64,000 nt of DNA from NCBI RefSeq assembly GCF_000577815.1, contig NZ_CBYM010000010.1, forward strand, positions 1-64,000, given 5' to 3'. Positions 1 to 11,455 of the stretch are shown one piece after another (position 1 is the first letter of the stretch; the number at the start of each line of letters is the position of its first letter). The DNA is from Clostridium saudiense. GTDB taxonomy: Bacteria > Bacillota > Clostridia > Clostridiales > Clostridiaceae. The position numbers and the translations under genes were made by a program. The notes under the pieces were generated by a model. That model did not search any database. It saw nothing but the letters and a program-made list of their open reading frames with translations, and was not told the origin of the DNA.

Positions 1-17
1 CCTCAAGCGACTTCTTT

Positions 18-46
18 ATCTTATCACTACTCTTTTTCCTTGTCAA
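18..46 (-). promoter_or_regulatory. Sigma-A promoter pointing out of the window, rrn-like
   Basis: On the minus strand a perfect TTGACA (46-41) is separated by 17 bp from TAAGAT (23-18). It points left, away from gyrA, so it must serve a transcription unit outside the window. In many clostridia an rRNA operon lies beside gyrA, so an rrn operon is my inference; no rRNA sequence is visible here. Confidence 0.6.
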
Positions 47-330
47 CAACTTTTTTTAAAAAAGTTTTTTTGACATTTTATTGGGTAATGAATTATTTAT
101 TGTCACTTCAAAATAAACTCATTCAACAACTTTCGTTTGTTTTGTTCATTTGTCATCAGCGACGTGTTTTATCTTAACATTAACATAAATATTAATCTTT
201 TATTTTTTTTGATTTAAATTAAATTATATTTATTTTTCTCTTATTTTATTTATTTTACTTTATTTTTCTACTATTGATACACTAGGCACAGAGTACATAT
301 ATTTTTTTGCATTATGTTCTACTTTATATA
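47..330. other. Gene-free AT-rich spacer upstream of the left-edge promoter
   Basis: I see no coding sequence in this stretch. It contains a short A/T hairpin near 48-70 and an extremely AT-rich tract that could act as an UP-like region for the leftward promoter. A second, weaker promoter on the minus strand is possible but I could not define a good -35/-10 pair. Confidence 0.4.
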
Positions 331-335
331 AAAAA

Positions 336-374
336 AGTGATAAATTACAAATCTATTATTTGTAATTTATCACT
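336..374 (-). terminator. gyrA intrinsic terminator
   Basis: A 17-bp perfect inverted repeat (336-352 with 358-374, 5-nt loop) lies just beyond the gyrA stop and is followed on the minus strand by a run of T. Confidence 0.85.
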
Positions 375-400
375 TAACATAATTAAATATATTTAATATT

Positions 401-2947
401 TTATTCTTCTATATCTTCTTTTTGAGCTTCTTCTACTAATCTATCTAAACTAGTATCATTGTTTTCTTCAATCACTTCATTATCTGCACATGCTTCTAAT
501 GTTAATTGTTCATCACTTTCTTCTTCTCCATTACTTGCTATCTTAGCAACAGCAACTACTTTTTCTTCTTCAGTAGTTCTCATTAAAGTAACTCCCATAG
601 CAGATCTACTGGTTACTGATATATCAGATACATTTATTCTAATTGCAATTCCACTTGTATTTATAAGCATTAATTCATCTTCTGGCTTACAAACAGTAGC
701 ACCTACAACCTTACCTGTCTTTTCACTTATCTTATAAGTAATAAGACCTACTCCACCTCTATTTTGTCTCTTATATTCAGTTAATGGAGTTCTCTTACCA
801 AATCCATTCTCACTAATTACTAATAAATCTTCTTCATCAACTGCTATATCCATACAAACAGCTATATCATTTTCTCTTAAGTTCATAGACTTAACTCCTG
901 ATGCTGTTCTTCCCATAGGTCTTACATCTTGTTCATTGAACTTAATTGCATTACCCTCTTGAGAAACTATTATAATATCAGCATCTCCTCTTGTAACCTT
1001 AACCTTAAGAAGTTCATCACCTTCTCTTAAGTTAATAGCTATTAGTCCACTCTTTCTTAAGTTCTTAAATTCTGATAAAGGTGTTTTCTTAACTAATCCA
1101 TGCTTAGTTGCCATGAATAAATATCCTTCATCAATATTATCTCTAACAGTTAATACAGTTTCTATTTTTTCATCTTGTTCTATTTGAATAAGATTTATTA
1201 TATTAGTTCCTTTTGCTGTTCTTCCAGCATCAGGAATTTCATATGCTCTCTTCTTATATACTCTACCTCTATTAGTAAAGAATAATACATCTGAATGAGT
1301 CGAAGTAACTAAAACATGTTCTACGAAATCATCTTCTTTTGTAGACATTGCTTGAATACCTCTTCCCCCTCTTCTTTGAGCAGAATATGTATCAGCTGAT
1401 ATTCTCTTAATATATCCTGAGTTAGTTAGTGTAATAACAGTTTCTTCTTCTTGAATTAAATCTTCTATATCAATGTCATTAACAACTTTTTCTATTTGAG
1501 TTCTTCTTTCATCGTTATATCTTGCCTTTATTTCAAGTAATTCTTCTTTAATTACACCTAATAATTTTTCTTCACTTGCAAGAATTGAATTTAAATAGCC
1601 AATAAGTTTCATTAACTCAGCATACTCTTCTTCAATTTTATCTCTTTCTAAGCCTGTTAATCTTCTTAATCTCATTTCTAAGATAGCAACAGCTTGTTTT
1701 TCAGATAATCCAAATCTTTCGATTAATGTATTCTTAGCTATTTCACTAGTTTTTGATCCTCTAATAATATTAATTACTTCATCAATATTATCTAAAGCTA
1801 TTCTTAATCCTTCAAGAATATGAGCTCTCGCTTGTGCTTTTTCTAATTCAAATATTGTTCTTCTAGTAACAACTTCTTTTTGGAAACTAATATAGTTACT
1901 TAATATTTCTTTTAAATTTAAGACTTGAGGCTCATTATTTACTAAAGCTAACATAATGATACCAAAAGTATCCTGCATCTTTGTATGCTTAAATAATAGA
2001 TTTAAAACAACATTTGGATTTGCATCCTTCTTTAATTCTATTACTATTCTCATACCGTCTCTGTCAGATTCATCTCTTAAATCTGAAATTCCAACAATCT
2101 TTTTATCTTTAACTAAGTCAGCAATGCTTTCTATAAGTTTAGCCTTATTAACTTGGTATGGAATTTCTGTAACTATTATTCTATGTCTTCCATTTTCCTC
2201 TTCAATTTCAGTTTTAGATCTAACTACAATTTTCCCTTTTCCAGTTTCATATGCAGCTCTTATACCTGATTTACCCATTATTATTCCACCTGTTGGGAAG
2301 TCAGGTCCCTTTATACATGTCATAATATCTAATCCTGTAGCTTCAGGATTATCTATTAACATTATAGTTCCATCAATAACTTCACCTAAGTTATGAGGAG
2401 GAATATTTGTTGCCATACCAACTGCTATACCTGAAGATCCATTAACTAAAAGGTTTGGATATCTTGAAGGTAACACTACTGGTTCTTGTTCCTCACCATC
2501 AAAGTTTGGCATGAAATCAACAGTATTCTTATTAATATCTCTAAGCATTTCAATTGCAATTTTATTCATTTTAGCTTCTGTATATCTCATTGCCGCTGCA
2601 CTGTCTCCATCAACAGAACCGAAGTTACCGTGACCGTCAACAAGCATATATCTCATTGAGAAATCTTGAGCCATTCTTACTAATGCATCATAAACTGATG
2701 AATCACCATGTGGATGATATTTACCTAAAACTTCACCAACTATTCTGGCACATTTTCTGTATCCCTTATTAGGCTCTAAGCCCAACTCTTGCATTGCATA
2801 AAGAATTCTTCTATGAACTGGTTTAAGACCATCTCTTACGTCTGGAAGAGCACGCCCAACAATTACGCTCATCGCATAATCAATGTAGCATCTTTTCATT
2901 TCTTTATTTATATCTACATGTATAAATTTTCCCTCGTTTAAGTTCAT
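401..2947 (-). CDS. gyrA: DNA gyrase subunit A
   Basis: The breakage-reunion subunit of gyrase, which with GyrB introduces negative supercoils using ATP. The 848 residues match the family. The catalytic tyrosine is Y122 in AAMRYTEAK, and the GyrA-box QRRGGRG, needed for DNA wrapping, is present before the C-terminal beta-pinwheel repeats. Quinolone-region residues S83 and D87 (HGDSSVYD, E. coli numbering coincides) are wild type. The C-terminus is acidic, as is common in clostridial GyrA. It lies 33 bp downstream of gyrB in the same leftward operon. Confidence 0.98.
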   Translation of the reverse strand: MNLNEGKFIHVDINKEMKRCYIDYAMSVIVGRALPDVRDGLKPVHRRILYAMQELGLEPNKGYRKCARIVGEVLGKYHPHGDSSVYDALVRMAQDFSMRYMLVDGHGNFGSVDGDSAAAMRYTEAKMNKIAIEMLRDINKNTVDFMPNFDGEEQEPVVLPSRYPNLLVNGSSGIAVGMATNIPPHNLGEVIDGTIMLIDNPEATGLDIMTCIKGPDFPTGGIIMGKSGIRAAYETGKGKIVVRSKTEIEEENGRHRIIVTEIPYQVNKAKLIESIADLVKDKKIVGISDLRDESDRDGMRIVIELKKDANPNVVLNLLFKHTKMQDTFGIIMLALVNNEPQVLNLKEILSNYISFQKEVVTRRTIFELEKAQARAHILEGLRIALDNIDEVINIIRGSKTSEIAKNTLIERFGLSEKQAVAILEMRLRRLTGLERDKIEEEYAELMKLIGYLNSILASEEKLLGVIKEELLEIKARYNDERRTQIEKVVNDIDIEDLIQEEETVITLTNSGYIKRISADTYSAQRRGGRGIQAMSTKEDDFVEHVLVTSTHSDVLFFTNRGRVYKKRAYEIPDAGRTAKGTNIINLIQIEQDEKIETVLTVRDNIDEGYLFMATKHGLVKKTPLSEFKNLRKSGLIAINLREGDELLKVKVTRGDADIIIVSQEGNAIKFNEQDVRPMGRTASGVKSMNLRENDIAVCMDIAVDEEDLLVISENGFGKRTPLTEYKRQNRGGVGLITYKISEKTGKVVGATVCKPEDELMLINTSGIAIRINVSDISVTSRSAMGVTLMRTTEEEKVVAVAKIASNGEEESDEQLTLEACADNEVIEENNDTSLDRLVEEAQKEDIEE

Positions 2948-2980
2948 GTACTCACCTCAACTAATACTAAATATTTAGTA

Positions 2981-4915
<1,935 letters not shown>

Positions 4916-4950
4916 TTAATTTTTTTAACTATGAAGGCTAAATATTGGAC

Positions 4951-5211
4951 TTATGGATTATAATCAATATTTGTTCTCTTAGTTAAAGTAGATGATGAAA
5001 TAGGTGATAAATACACCTTACTCATTTTATTAACTTCCGCTATAACAAATGATTTAGGACTTTCCTTTGAAATTCTTTCAACAAATCCGTCTTCTTCAGC
5101 CATTCTCAAAAATGATATTGTATCTGAACTATACATTGATGTTTGTAAGTCAAATATACCAATTACATCTTTTATTGGTACTACTACATTTTCCCCTAAG
5201 TGTAAAAACAT
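4951..5211 (-). CDS. remB: RemA/RemB-family (DUF370) regulator
   Basis: An 86-aa DUF370 protein. I chose the ATG at 5211 (MFLHLGENVVVPIKD) because GGAGGAG lies just before it; a longer frame reading back into recF is not needed. In Bacillus, RemA is a DNA-binding regulator of matrix genes, and the RemB/YaaB form lies exactly here between recF and gyrB. The MFLHLGEN and VxxIxDI patterns identify the family. Its function in clostridia is not established, so the symbol rests on position and family only. Confidence 0.85.
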   Translation of the reverse strand: MFLHLGENVVVPIKDVIGIFDLQTSMYSSDTISFLRMAEEDGFVERISKESPKSFVIAEVNKMSKVYLSPISSSTLTKRTNIDYNP

Positions 5212-5224
5212 AAGAACTCCTCCT

Positions 5225-6310
5225 TTAGTTAAGAATTTCTCCATCCTTAACTTTAAAAACTTTAGATTTATCATCCAAATACTCATATAAATCTTCAATT
5301 CCAGTACATGTAATAATTGTTTGGATATCTCCTATTGTACTTAATATATATCTCTTCCTACTAAAATCTAATTCAGAAAGTACATCATCTAAAAGTAAAA
5401 CTGGGTGTTCTCCTGTAAGCTCCTTAATGATTTTTAAAGATGCAAATTTAATAGTTAAAACAGCAGTTCTTTGTTGTCCTTGAGACCCATAGCTTTTTGT
5501 GTCAATATCATTAATTAAGACTATAAAATCGTCTCTATGTGGTCCTACAGAGGTAATTCCTCTCTCGCTATCTCTAACTCTATTTTTTTCTAATAGTGCA
5601 TAAAAATTATCTTTTATATTTTCTAAATCTTTAATAGTACTAGTATATCTAAATTCAATTTTTTCTTTTCCTGAAGTTATGTCTGAATGTATTTTTTCAG
5701 AATACTTATTTAGCTTTTTAATGTATTCTAATCTCTCCATTATTATATTATATCCAAATTCAACCAATTGCATATCATATACCTCTAAAATATCTTTATT
5801 TATATTTCGATTTCTTAATATGCTGTTTCTTTCATTCAAAACTTTATTGTATTGAACAAGATTATAATAATATTTAGGATTTAATTGACACAACTCCATA
5901 TCTATGAATTTTCTTCTTACACCGGGAGAATCCTTAATTATCTTTAAATCTTCCGGAGAAAACATAACAACATTAAAATTTCCGAATAATTCACCGATCT
6001 TTTTAATTTTAATCTTGTTAATTTGTATTGCTTTTTTTCCGTCCTTAAGAATGCTTATATCTATTCTCTTATCCAATCTCTCTCTACCAACAGAAACACT
6101 TAAAAGTGCATTATCAGCATTCCAATTAATAAGTTCCCTGTCTTTTGATGTCCTATGAGACCTTGCAAAAGCACAATAGTATATACCCTCTAATATATTA
6201 GTTTTTCCTTGAGCATTATCGCCCATAAAAACATTAACATGTGGACCTAAGCTTATATCCAATACATTATAATTTCTGTAATTAAGCATTTGCAATCTTT
6301 TAATAAACAT
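5225..6310 (-). CDS. recF: DNA replication and repair protein RecF
   Basis: An SMC-like ATPase that loads RecA at gaps and helps restart replication. It is 361 aa from the ATG at 6310, preferred over a GTG three codons upstream because AAAGG is well spaced from it. The Walker A motif is GDNAQGKTN near residue 34, the ABC signature region YGSQGQQRTAVL is near residue 270, and Walker B is LLLDDVLSELD. The stop codon precedes the remB start by 13 bp, so coupled translation is likely. Confidence 0.97.
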   Translation of the reverse strand: MFIKRLQMLNYRNYNVLDISLGPHVNVFMGDNAQGKTNILEGIYYCAFARSHRTSKDRELINWNADNALLSVSVGRERLDKRIDISILKDGKKAIQINKIKIKKIGELFGNFNVVMFSPEDLKIIKDSPGVRRKFIDMELCQLNPKYYYNLVQYNKVLNERNSILRNRNINKDILEVYDMQLVEFGYNIIMERLEYIKKLNKYSEKIHSDITSGKEKIEFRYTSTIKDLENIKDNFYALLEKNRVRDSERGITSVGPHRDDFIVLINDIDTKSYGSQGQQRTAVLTIKFASLKIIKELTGEHPVLLLDDVLSELDFSRKRYILSTIGDIQTIITCTGIEDLYEYLDDKSKVFKVKDGEILN

Positions 6311-6375
6311 CTTAAACACCTTTAATTATAACATATTAAACTTAATAAGGTTAAGCACTCTGGGAAAAATAGTCT

Positions 6376-6582
6376 TTAGACTACTTCGTAACTTTCCCCA
6401 TTAAATTCAACTATGTCACCTTTATATAATTTTTTTCCTCTTTGAGTGCAAATTTCATTATTAACTTTAACAAGCTCATCTAAAATTAACATTTTAGCTT
6501 CTGAACCCATAGATACTGCACCTGAAAATTTTAAAAATGAATCTAATTTAATAAACTCTGTTGTAATTTCTATTTTATTCAT
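6376..6582 (-). CDS. yaaA: S4-domain RNA-binding protein YaaA
   Basis: A small S4-like protein (68 aa from the ATG at 6582) with the family features of a leading beta strand, FLKFSGAVSMG, and the NRRGKKLYKGD-like segment QRGKKLYKGDIVEF. The family sits between dnaN and recF in Firmicutes and probably binds structured RNA. The start is uncertain: the AGGAGG after dnaN is better spaced for an in-frame TTG at 6606, which would add eight residues, but family length favours 6582. Confidence 0.85.
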   Translation of the reverse strand: MNKIEITTEFIKLDSFLKFSGAVSMGSEAKMLILDELVKVNNEICTQRGKKLYKGDIVEFNGESYEVV

Positions 6583-6624
6583 AACGCTTCTTGTATAATT
6601 ATTCAAGTTTTATACAAGTTCCTC

Positions 6625-7725
6625 CTATCTTACTAGTCTTACTGGTAAAACTAAGTATTTAGCATTATTGCTATTTTTTCCTTTTATTACACATGGACTA
6701 ACACTTGAAGTCATTTCAATAACCACATCATCTTCTTCCATATTCTTCAATACATCTAATAAGTATCTTGAATTAAATGCAATTTGTATTCCTTCACCTT
6801 GCAGATTTATGTTAACTTCTTCTCTTACCTTTCCCAATTGAGAATTAGAAGTGATAACTAAAGTATCTTCTTGTACATCTAATCTTATTAAATTGCTATT
6901 TCCGTCTTTCGCCATTAGTGATGCTCTTTCAATACCTTGTTGAAGTTCTTGTTTTTTAACATTCACTAATAATTTATATTCTTGAGGTAAAAGAGAAATA
7001 TAATTTACAAATTTACCATCTAATAATCTAGATATAATTTTTGTATTATTAATATTAAATAAAATATGATTGTTAGTAAAAGTGATTTTTACAATATCAG
7101 CATTATCTTCTAATATTTTTGAAACTTCATTTAAAGTTTTTCCTGGTATAACAACTTCGATGTTATCATCAACATCTAGCAATTCACTTCTAACAGCTAA
7201 TCTATATCCATCTAATGCAACTAAATTAAGCTCTTTATTTTTAACTTCAAAAAGTATCCCTTGTAATATTGGTCTAGCTTCATCTAGAGCTATTGCAAAA
7301 GAAGTTCCTTTTATCATATTTTTTAATAAGTTTTGTGGTACTTCTACATTAAGGTCTTCATTGATGCTTGGTAACGCTGGATAATCAGTTGCATTCATAT
7401 AAACAACATTGAAAACAGACTTTTCACAAGTAATTTGAACTAAATCATTTTCAGCTATTTCTATTTTTACATCTGAATTTGGTAATTTTCTTATTATTTC
7501 AGAGAAAATCTTAGAATCAATTACAATACTACCTTCTGTTAATACTTCAGCTTCTACTTTTGTTTCGATACTAACATCCATATCAGATCCTATTAATGTT
7601 AGACCTTCTTTAGTGGCTTGAATGTAAATACCTTCTAATACAGGCATAGTAGTTTTTCCTGTTATAGCTTTTGTAACGATAGAAATTCCATCTTGTAATT
7701 TTTGCTTTGAGCATATTATGTTCAT
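6625..7725 (-). CDS. dnaN: DNA polymerase III beta sliding clamp
   Basis: The ring-shaped processivity clamp, 366 aa, the usual length for Firmicutes. The ATG at 7725 (MNIICSKQKLQDG) follows AGGAGGTAAG. The open frame continues upstream into AT-rich origin DNA encoding an implausible leucine run, so the longer start is rejected. The three clamp domains are covered, and the C-terminus ends VLPVRLVR, close to the canonical LPVR(L/T) that contacts partners. It is first in the leftward dnaN-yaaA-recF-remB-gyrBA series. Confidence 0.97.
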   Translation of the reverse strand: MNIICSKQKLQDGISIVTKAITGKTTMPVLEGIYIQATKEGLTLIGSDMDVSIETKVEAEVLTEGSIVIDSKIFSEIIRKLPNSDVKIEIAENDLVQITCEKSVFNVVYMNATDYPALPSINEDLNVEVPQNLLKNMIKGTSFAIALDEARPILQGILFEVKNKELNLVALDGYRLAVRSELLDVDDNIEVVIPGKTLNEVSKILEDNADIVKITFTNNHILFNINNTKIISRLLDGKFVNYISLLPQEYKLLVNVKKQELQQGIERASLMAKDGNSNLIRLDVQEDTLVITSNSQLGKVREEVNINLQGEGIQIAFNSRYLLDVLKNMEEDDVVIEMTSSVSPCVIKGKNSNNAKYLVLPVRLVR

Positions 7726-7997
7726 AATCTTACCTCCTAAGTTATACACAGTTATGCACATAGAATTATGCAATTTAAATAGATAATATATATATAATAA
7801 ATATAATAATAGTAGTAGTAAGGGATGTGGATATGTGGATAAGTACCTCCAGCCCTTATTTTTCAATAAAATTCATGCAAAAAATACTGTGGATAAGTCG
7901 GTAACAAAATCATACTCTTATCCACAGTATTCACAGCCAAAGACGAATAAATGACTTATCCACAAACTATTCACTAGTTATTATGTACAGTTGTTGA
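7726..7997. other. oriC part 2: dnaN-dnaA intergenic region with unwinding element
   Basis: Contains DnaA boxes TTATACACA 7742-7750, TTATGCACA 7752-7760, TGTGGATAT 7826-7834, TGTGGATAA 7834-7842 and 7888-7896, and TTATCCACA 7918-7926 and 7956-7964. Between them is a very AT-rich stretch (about 7764-7803) and TAA/TAG trinucleotide repeats (7804-7818). The order box-box-GC-rich bases-trios-AT tract matches the Bacillus subtilis basal unwinding system. Confidence 0.9.
7804..7820 (-). promoter_or_regulatory. DnaA-trio array
   Basis: Reads TAA TAA TAG TAG TAG TA on the plus strand, i.e. 3'-GAT/AAT-5' trios, next to AGGGA and two abutting DnaA boxes (7826-7842). In B. subtilis such trios guide DnaA onto single-stranded DNA during opening. 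Functional assignment is by architecture. Confidence 0.75.
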
Positions 7998-9359
7998 TTA
8001 TTTTTGAGTTAACTTTTTTGTTATATCATTTATTGTGTGTTCTAAGCTCTCGTCTTTATTTAGGCTTTCTGATATTTTTTCATAAGCATGAATTACAGTA
8101 GTATGGTCACGTCCACCAAATTCCTCGCCAATTTTAGGTAATGACATGTCTGTAAGTTTTCTGCTTAAATACATAGCTATCTGTCTTGGATATGCTACGT
8201 TTCTTGTTCTTCTCTGTGATTTCAAGTCCTCAACTCTTAAATTAAAGTAAGCAGCTACAACATCTTGAATAAGATCTATAGTAATGCTTTTATTTTGTTT
8301 ATTTGAAATTATATCTTTTAAAGCTTCAGTAGCTAAATCAACAGTAATTTCACGATTTGTTAAAGATGAATATGCTACAATTCTAATTAATGCACCTTCA
8401 AGTTCTCTAATGTTAGACTTTATCTTAGTAGCTATGTATACCATAACTTCATTAGGAACATTTAGCTTTTCTACATCAGCCTTTTTCTTTAAAATAGCCA
8501 TTCTTGTTTCAAAGTCAGGTGCTTGAATATCAGCAATAAGACCCCATTCAAATCTTGAACGTAATCTATCCTCTAAAGTAGGAATTTCTTTAGGGGGCCT
8601 ATCTGATGATAGAATTATTTGTTTATTTGCTTCATGCAATGTATTAAAAGTGTGGAAAAACTCTTCTTGAGTTCTTTCCTTGCCAGCGATAAATTGAATA
8701 TCGTCTATTAATAAGACATCAACGCTTCTGTATTTAGTTCTAAATTCTTCATTTTTATCATCTTTTATTGCATTTATCAGTTCGTTAGTAAATTTCTCAG
8801 ATGAAACATAAACAACTTTTGCATTTGGATTATTTTGAAGAATATAATGTCCAATTGCATGCATTAAGTGTGTTTTCCCTAGTCCCACGCCTCCATAAAT
8901 GAAAAGAGGATTATAAGCTTTAGCTGGAGATTCAGCAACAGCAAGAGATGCAGCATGAGCAAATCTATTACTATTACCTATTACAAATGAATCAAAAGTA
9001 TATTTTGGATTTAATGTACTAGACATTTCGTCATTTACAGTAACAGCAATTCCATCATTTTTATTAGTATTTTTATTTGTTTCATTTTTTTCTTCCGCTT
9101 CTTGTATTTCAGATGCTATAACAAAATCTAAATTATATGTTTTTGAACAAGCAGCTTCGATTGAATTTATAACTAAATCTTTATACCTTTTTTCTAATAT
9201 ATCTTGAGTGAAGGAATTCGGAACACTGATTATGATAGTATTTGATGACATGGATATTGGCTCGCAACTTTTAATCCAAGTGTTAAAACTAACCTCAGTT
9301 AACTCGCCTTTTATTATGTTTAGGGTTTTTTCCCACAATTCTTTAAGCTCAGTTTCCAT
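7998..9359 (-). CDS. dnaA: Chromosomal replication initiator DnaA
   Basis: The AAA+ initiator that binds TTATNCACA boxes and melts oriC, 453 aa. Domain I (1-80) contains W30 in NTWIKSC. Domain II is a low-complexity acidic/Asn-rich linker (about 85-110). Walker A is GGVGLGKTH (about 156-164) and Walker B is LLIDDIQF. Domain IV ends with the DnaA signature [15 protein letters not shown]. The flanking DnaA boxes on both sides imply autoregulation. Confidence 0.98.
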   Translation of the reverse strand: METELKELWEKTLNIIKGELTEVSFNTWIKSCEPISMSSNTIIISVPNSFTQDILEKRYKDLVINSIEAACSKTYNLDFVIASEIQEAEEKNETNKNTNKNDGIAVTVNDEMSSTLNPKYTFDSFVIGNSNRFAHAASLAVAESPAKAYNPLFIYGGVGLGKTHLMHAIGHYILQNNPNAKVVYVSSEKFTNELINAIKDDKNEEFRTKYRSVDVLLIDDIQFIAGKERTQEEFFHTFNTLHEANKQIILSSDRPPKEIPTLEDRLRSRFEWGLIADIQAPDFETRMAILKKKADVEKLNVPNEVMVYIATKIKSNIRELEGALIRIVAYSSLTNREITVDLATEALKDIISNKQNKSITIDLIQDVVAAYFNLRVEDLKSQRRTRNVAYPRQIAMYLSRKLTDMSLPKIGEEFGGRDHTTVIHAYEKISESLNKDESLEHTINDITKKLTQK

Positions 9360-9782
9360 TTAAGCTATCCTCCAAAAAAAGAAATTTTAAAAAATTATTA
9401 ACAAGATATCAACAAAGTTATTAACAAAAAAATGATTATGTTGATAAAGTTGATAAAATTAATAACATGTTAACAATTTATGTAGATAATATAATTACAT
9501 TATAGTTATCCACAATTTTAGATATTATAAACATAGATATTATTAACAGCGAATAAAAGCCCTAGTTTTGATAATAATAACTACGTAATTATAGAGTTAA
9601 TAAGAAAGATTGAACAAGTTATACACAGATTAATCCACAATTGTGGATAAGTTAAGTTATTCACATTTTTATTCACACTTATACTTAATAATATCATATA
9701 GTTACATAAGTTATCAATAAGTTATCCACAAATTTTAACCTGTGAATAAAATTATCAACAGTTTTGCGGAATTTAATTCATA
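9360..9782. other. oriC part 1: dnaA-rpmH intergenic DnaA-box cluster
   Basis: Gene-free region with DnaA boxes TTATCCACA 9506-9514, TTATACACA 9619-9627, TAATCCACA 9631-9639 (one mismatch), TGTGGATAA 9642-9650, TTATTCACA 9657-9665 and 9669-9677, TTATCCACA 9722-9730, TGTGAATAA 9741-9749, and TTATCAACA 9752-9760 (one mismatch). The densest part is 9619-9760. This is the usual upstream half of a bipartite Firmicutes origin and also the dnaA promoter region. I could not define a convincing dnaA -35/-10 pair. Confidence 0.9.
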
Positions 9783-9811
9783 TTGACAGTAAAAAGGTAA
9801 ATATATATAAT
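9783..9811 (+). promoter_or_regulatory. rpmH operon promoter
   Basis: Consensus TTGACA (9783-9788), 17-bp spacer, consensus TATAAT (9806-9811). It starts 22 bp right of the last DnaA box, so origin-bound DnaA could influence it. Confidence 0.9.
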
Positions 9812-9882
9812 GATAAGGTAACTTTAAATTGAGAAATATAGTTTTTACTATAAATAAATCACTCAAAGGGGGTGTATTTCGA

Positions 9883-10017
9883 ATGTTCATGACATACCAA
9901 CCAAAAAAGAGACAAAGAAAAAAAGAACATGGTTTCAGAAAGAGAATGAGCACTGCTTCAGGAAGAACTGTTCTTAAGAGAAGAAGACAAAAAGGTAGAA
10001 AAAAATTAACAGCATAA
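9883..10017 (+). CDS. rpmH: 50S ribosomal protein L34
   Basis: A 44-aa, very basic large-subunit protein with the hallmark [11 protein letters not shown] and [12 protein letters not shown] segments. The ATG at 9883 ([11 protein letters not shown]) follows AAGGGGGTG and gives the standard 44-residue length; reading further upstream is unnecessary. It is first in the rpmH-rnpA-yidD-yidC-jag series, the universal neighbour of dnaA. Confidence 0.96.
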   Translation: MFMTYQPKKRQRKKEHGFRKRMSTASGRTVLKRRRQKGRKKLTA

Positions 10018-10041
10018 GGGCCGCACTTTGTGGCCTTTTTT
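10018..10041 (+). terminator. Hairpin plus T-run between rpmH and rnpA
   Basis: A six-pair stem with a 2-nt bulge (GGC..CAC with GTGGCC, loop TTT) directly after the rpmH stop, then seven T. It probably attenuates read-through so that L34 is made in excess over RnpA. Confidence 0.6.
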
Positions 10042-10081
10042 CTGCACATGCAGGTATTTTAAGGAGAGTTTATTAAAACTT

Positions 10082-10435
10082 ATGATATACAAATTAAGAA
10101 AGAATACAGAATTTAGACTTGTTTACAGAAGAGGAAAGTCTTATGCTAATAAATTATTAGTTCTATATGTTTTTAATAATAAGAAGAATATTAATGAAGA
10201 AAATGAATTATATAATAAGGTAGGAATTTCTGTAAGTAAAAAAGTTGGAAATAGTGTAGTAAGAAGTAGAAGTAAAAGATTAATATATGAAAGCTATAGG
10301 TTAAATGTTAAAGACATTAAGACTGGATATGATTTTGTTTTTGTAGCTAGAAGTGCTATTAATGAAAAAAAATATAGCGATGTAGAAGCAGCTATGATAA
10401 ACTTATTGAAAAAGGCAGGAATATATTTAAAATGA
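10082..10435 (+). CDS. rnpA: Ribonuclease P protein component
   Basis: The basic protein subunit that assists RNase P RNA in maturing tRNA 5' ends. It is 117 aa from the ATG at 10082 ([20 protein letters not shown]). The RNR-type motif is seen in [18 protein letters not shown]. The AAGGAG upstream is rather far from the start (about 15 nt), which may keep expression low relative to rpmH. Its stop overlaps the yidD start (ATGA), implying translational coupling. Confidence 0.95.
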   Translation: MIYKLRKNTEFRLVYRRGKSYANKLLVLYVFNNKKNINEENELYNKVGISVSKKVGNSVVRSRSKRLIYESYRLNVKDIKTGYDFVFVARSAINEKKYSDVEAAMINLLKKAGIYLK

Positions 10436-10644
10436 AAAAATTGCTTTTAAATATTATAAAGCTATATCAAAAATATTATTCTCCTATGAGACCTAGAAGA
10501 TGTATATTTGTTCCTACATGCTCACAGTATGCAGTTGAGGCAATTACTAAATATGGTGTACTTAAAGGAGGATTTTTATCTATAATGAGAATTTTAAGGT
10601 GTAATCCTTTTAACAAAAATGGGGGATATGATCCGGTAAAATAA
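10432..10644 (+). CDS. yidD: Membrane protein insertion efficiency factor YidD
   Basis: A 70-aa small protein with the invariant [18 protein letters not shown] and [14 protein letters not shown] motifs. It associates with the inner leaflet and assists the YidC/Sec insertion pathway. It is sandwiched between rnpA (4-bp overlap) and yidC, the normal context. The length is on the short side of the family but complete. Confidence 0.95.
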   Translation: MKKLLLNIIKLYQKYYSPMRPRRCIFVPTCSQYAVEAITKYGVLKGGFLSIMRILRCNPFNKNGGYDPVK

Positions 10645-10657
10645 GGAGGCTATTAGA

Positions 10658-11425
10658 ATGTGGAATGCAATTGTAAATGTAATGACGAAAATGTTCGATG
10701 CTTTACATAATATGATTATTGCATTAGGGGTACCAGAACATGCAGAAGGGATTTCGTATGTATTAGCAATCGTGCTTTTTACAGCAATTATAAGATTATT
10801 AATATTACCTCTTAATATTAAAGCAACAAAATCGAATGCAAAAATGCAAGAAATACAACCAGAAATGCAAAAACTTCAAAAGAAGTATGCAAATGACCCA
10901 CAGAAGTTACAATTAGAAACTTCTAAATTAATGAAAGAAAACAATGTTAGTATGTTCGGTGGATGTCTACCAACATTATTACCATTACCTATATTATTTG
11001 CTTTATATGGGGTATTTAGAACTATAACAGCAACACCTGGGGCTGATACATCGTTCTTATTCATACCAGATATATTCGCTTATCCAAAAGGGATTGGATT
11101 TGTTTCTATAATACTAGCTATATTAGCAGCATTAAGTACTTATATACCATCATTATTATTAAGTAAATCAATGCCTCAGCAAGAAGGCGGAATGAATATG
11201 AGTACTATGAATATTGTTATGTCAGGTATGATGGGATTCATGTCTCTTCAATTCCAACCAATATTAATAATTTATTGGATAACTGGTGGGATAATTCAAT
11301 TAATTCAAACATATTTCTTAAATTATCGTCCAGCAATGAAAAAGAAAAAAGTTGAAGAAGAAAAGGCGGCGCAAGCTAAAATTCAAAAAGCTAAAAAATC
11401 TACACCAAAAACTAAAAAGAGATAA
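10658..11425 (+). CDS. yidC: Membrane protein insertase YidC/OxaA (SpoIIIJ type)
   Basis: A 255-aa insertase. Hydrophobic segments lie near residues 30-55, 100-125, 145-170 and 185-225. The conserved hydrophilic-groove arginine is in TAIIRLLILPL. The coiled basic region between TM1 and TM2 (about 55-95) and the very basic C-terminal tail (KKKK..KTKKR) are those of ribosome-binding YidC forms. There is no lipoprotein signal with a conserved cysteine, unlike B. subtilis SpoIIIJ. GGAGG precedes the ATG. Confidence 0.95.
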   Translation: MWNAIVNVMTKMFDALHNMIIALGVPEHAEGISYVLAIVLFTAIIRLLILPLNIKATKSNAKMQEIQPEMQKLQKKYANDPQKLQLETSKLMKENNVSMFGGCLPTLLPLPILFALYGVFRTITATPGADTSFLFIPDIFAYPKGIGFVSIILAILAALSTYIPSLLLSKSMPQQEGGMNMSTMNIVMSGMMGFMSLQFQPILIIYWITGGIIQLIQTYFLNYRPAMKKKKVEEEKAAQAKIQKAKKSTPKTKKR

Positions 11426-11455
11426 TTATCATATTTTATAGGTGGTGAATAGGGT

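Noticed and set aside
70..98. Rightward TTGACA near position 70
   Set aside because: The sequence 17 bp downstream (TTATTT) is a poor -10 and no rightward gene follows.
459..737. Rightward ORF of 92 codons inside gyrA
   Set aside because: Antisense shadow of a conserved gene; no SD and Ser/Thr-rich composition that arises from reverse-reading A-rich codons. The same holds for the frames opposite gyrB, recF, dnaN, mnmE, murA and others.
7726..7866. N-terminal extension of dnaN through the origin region
   Set aside because: The extension encodes a leucine-rich run from AT-rich unwinding DNA and lacks an SD; the ATG at 7725 has AGGAGG and fits the family.
9735..10049. Leftward ORF opposite rpmH
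   Set aside because: It spans the rpmH promoter and gene on the opposite strand and has no family features.
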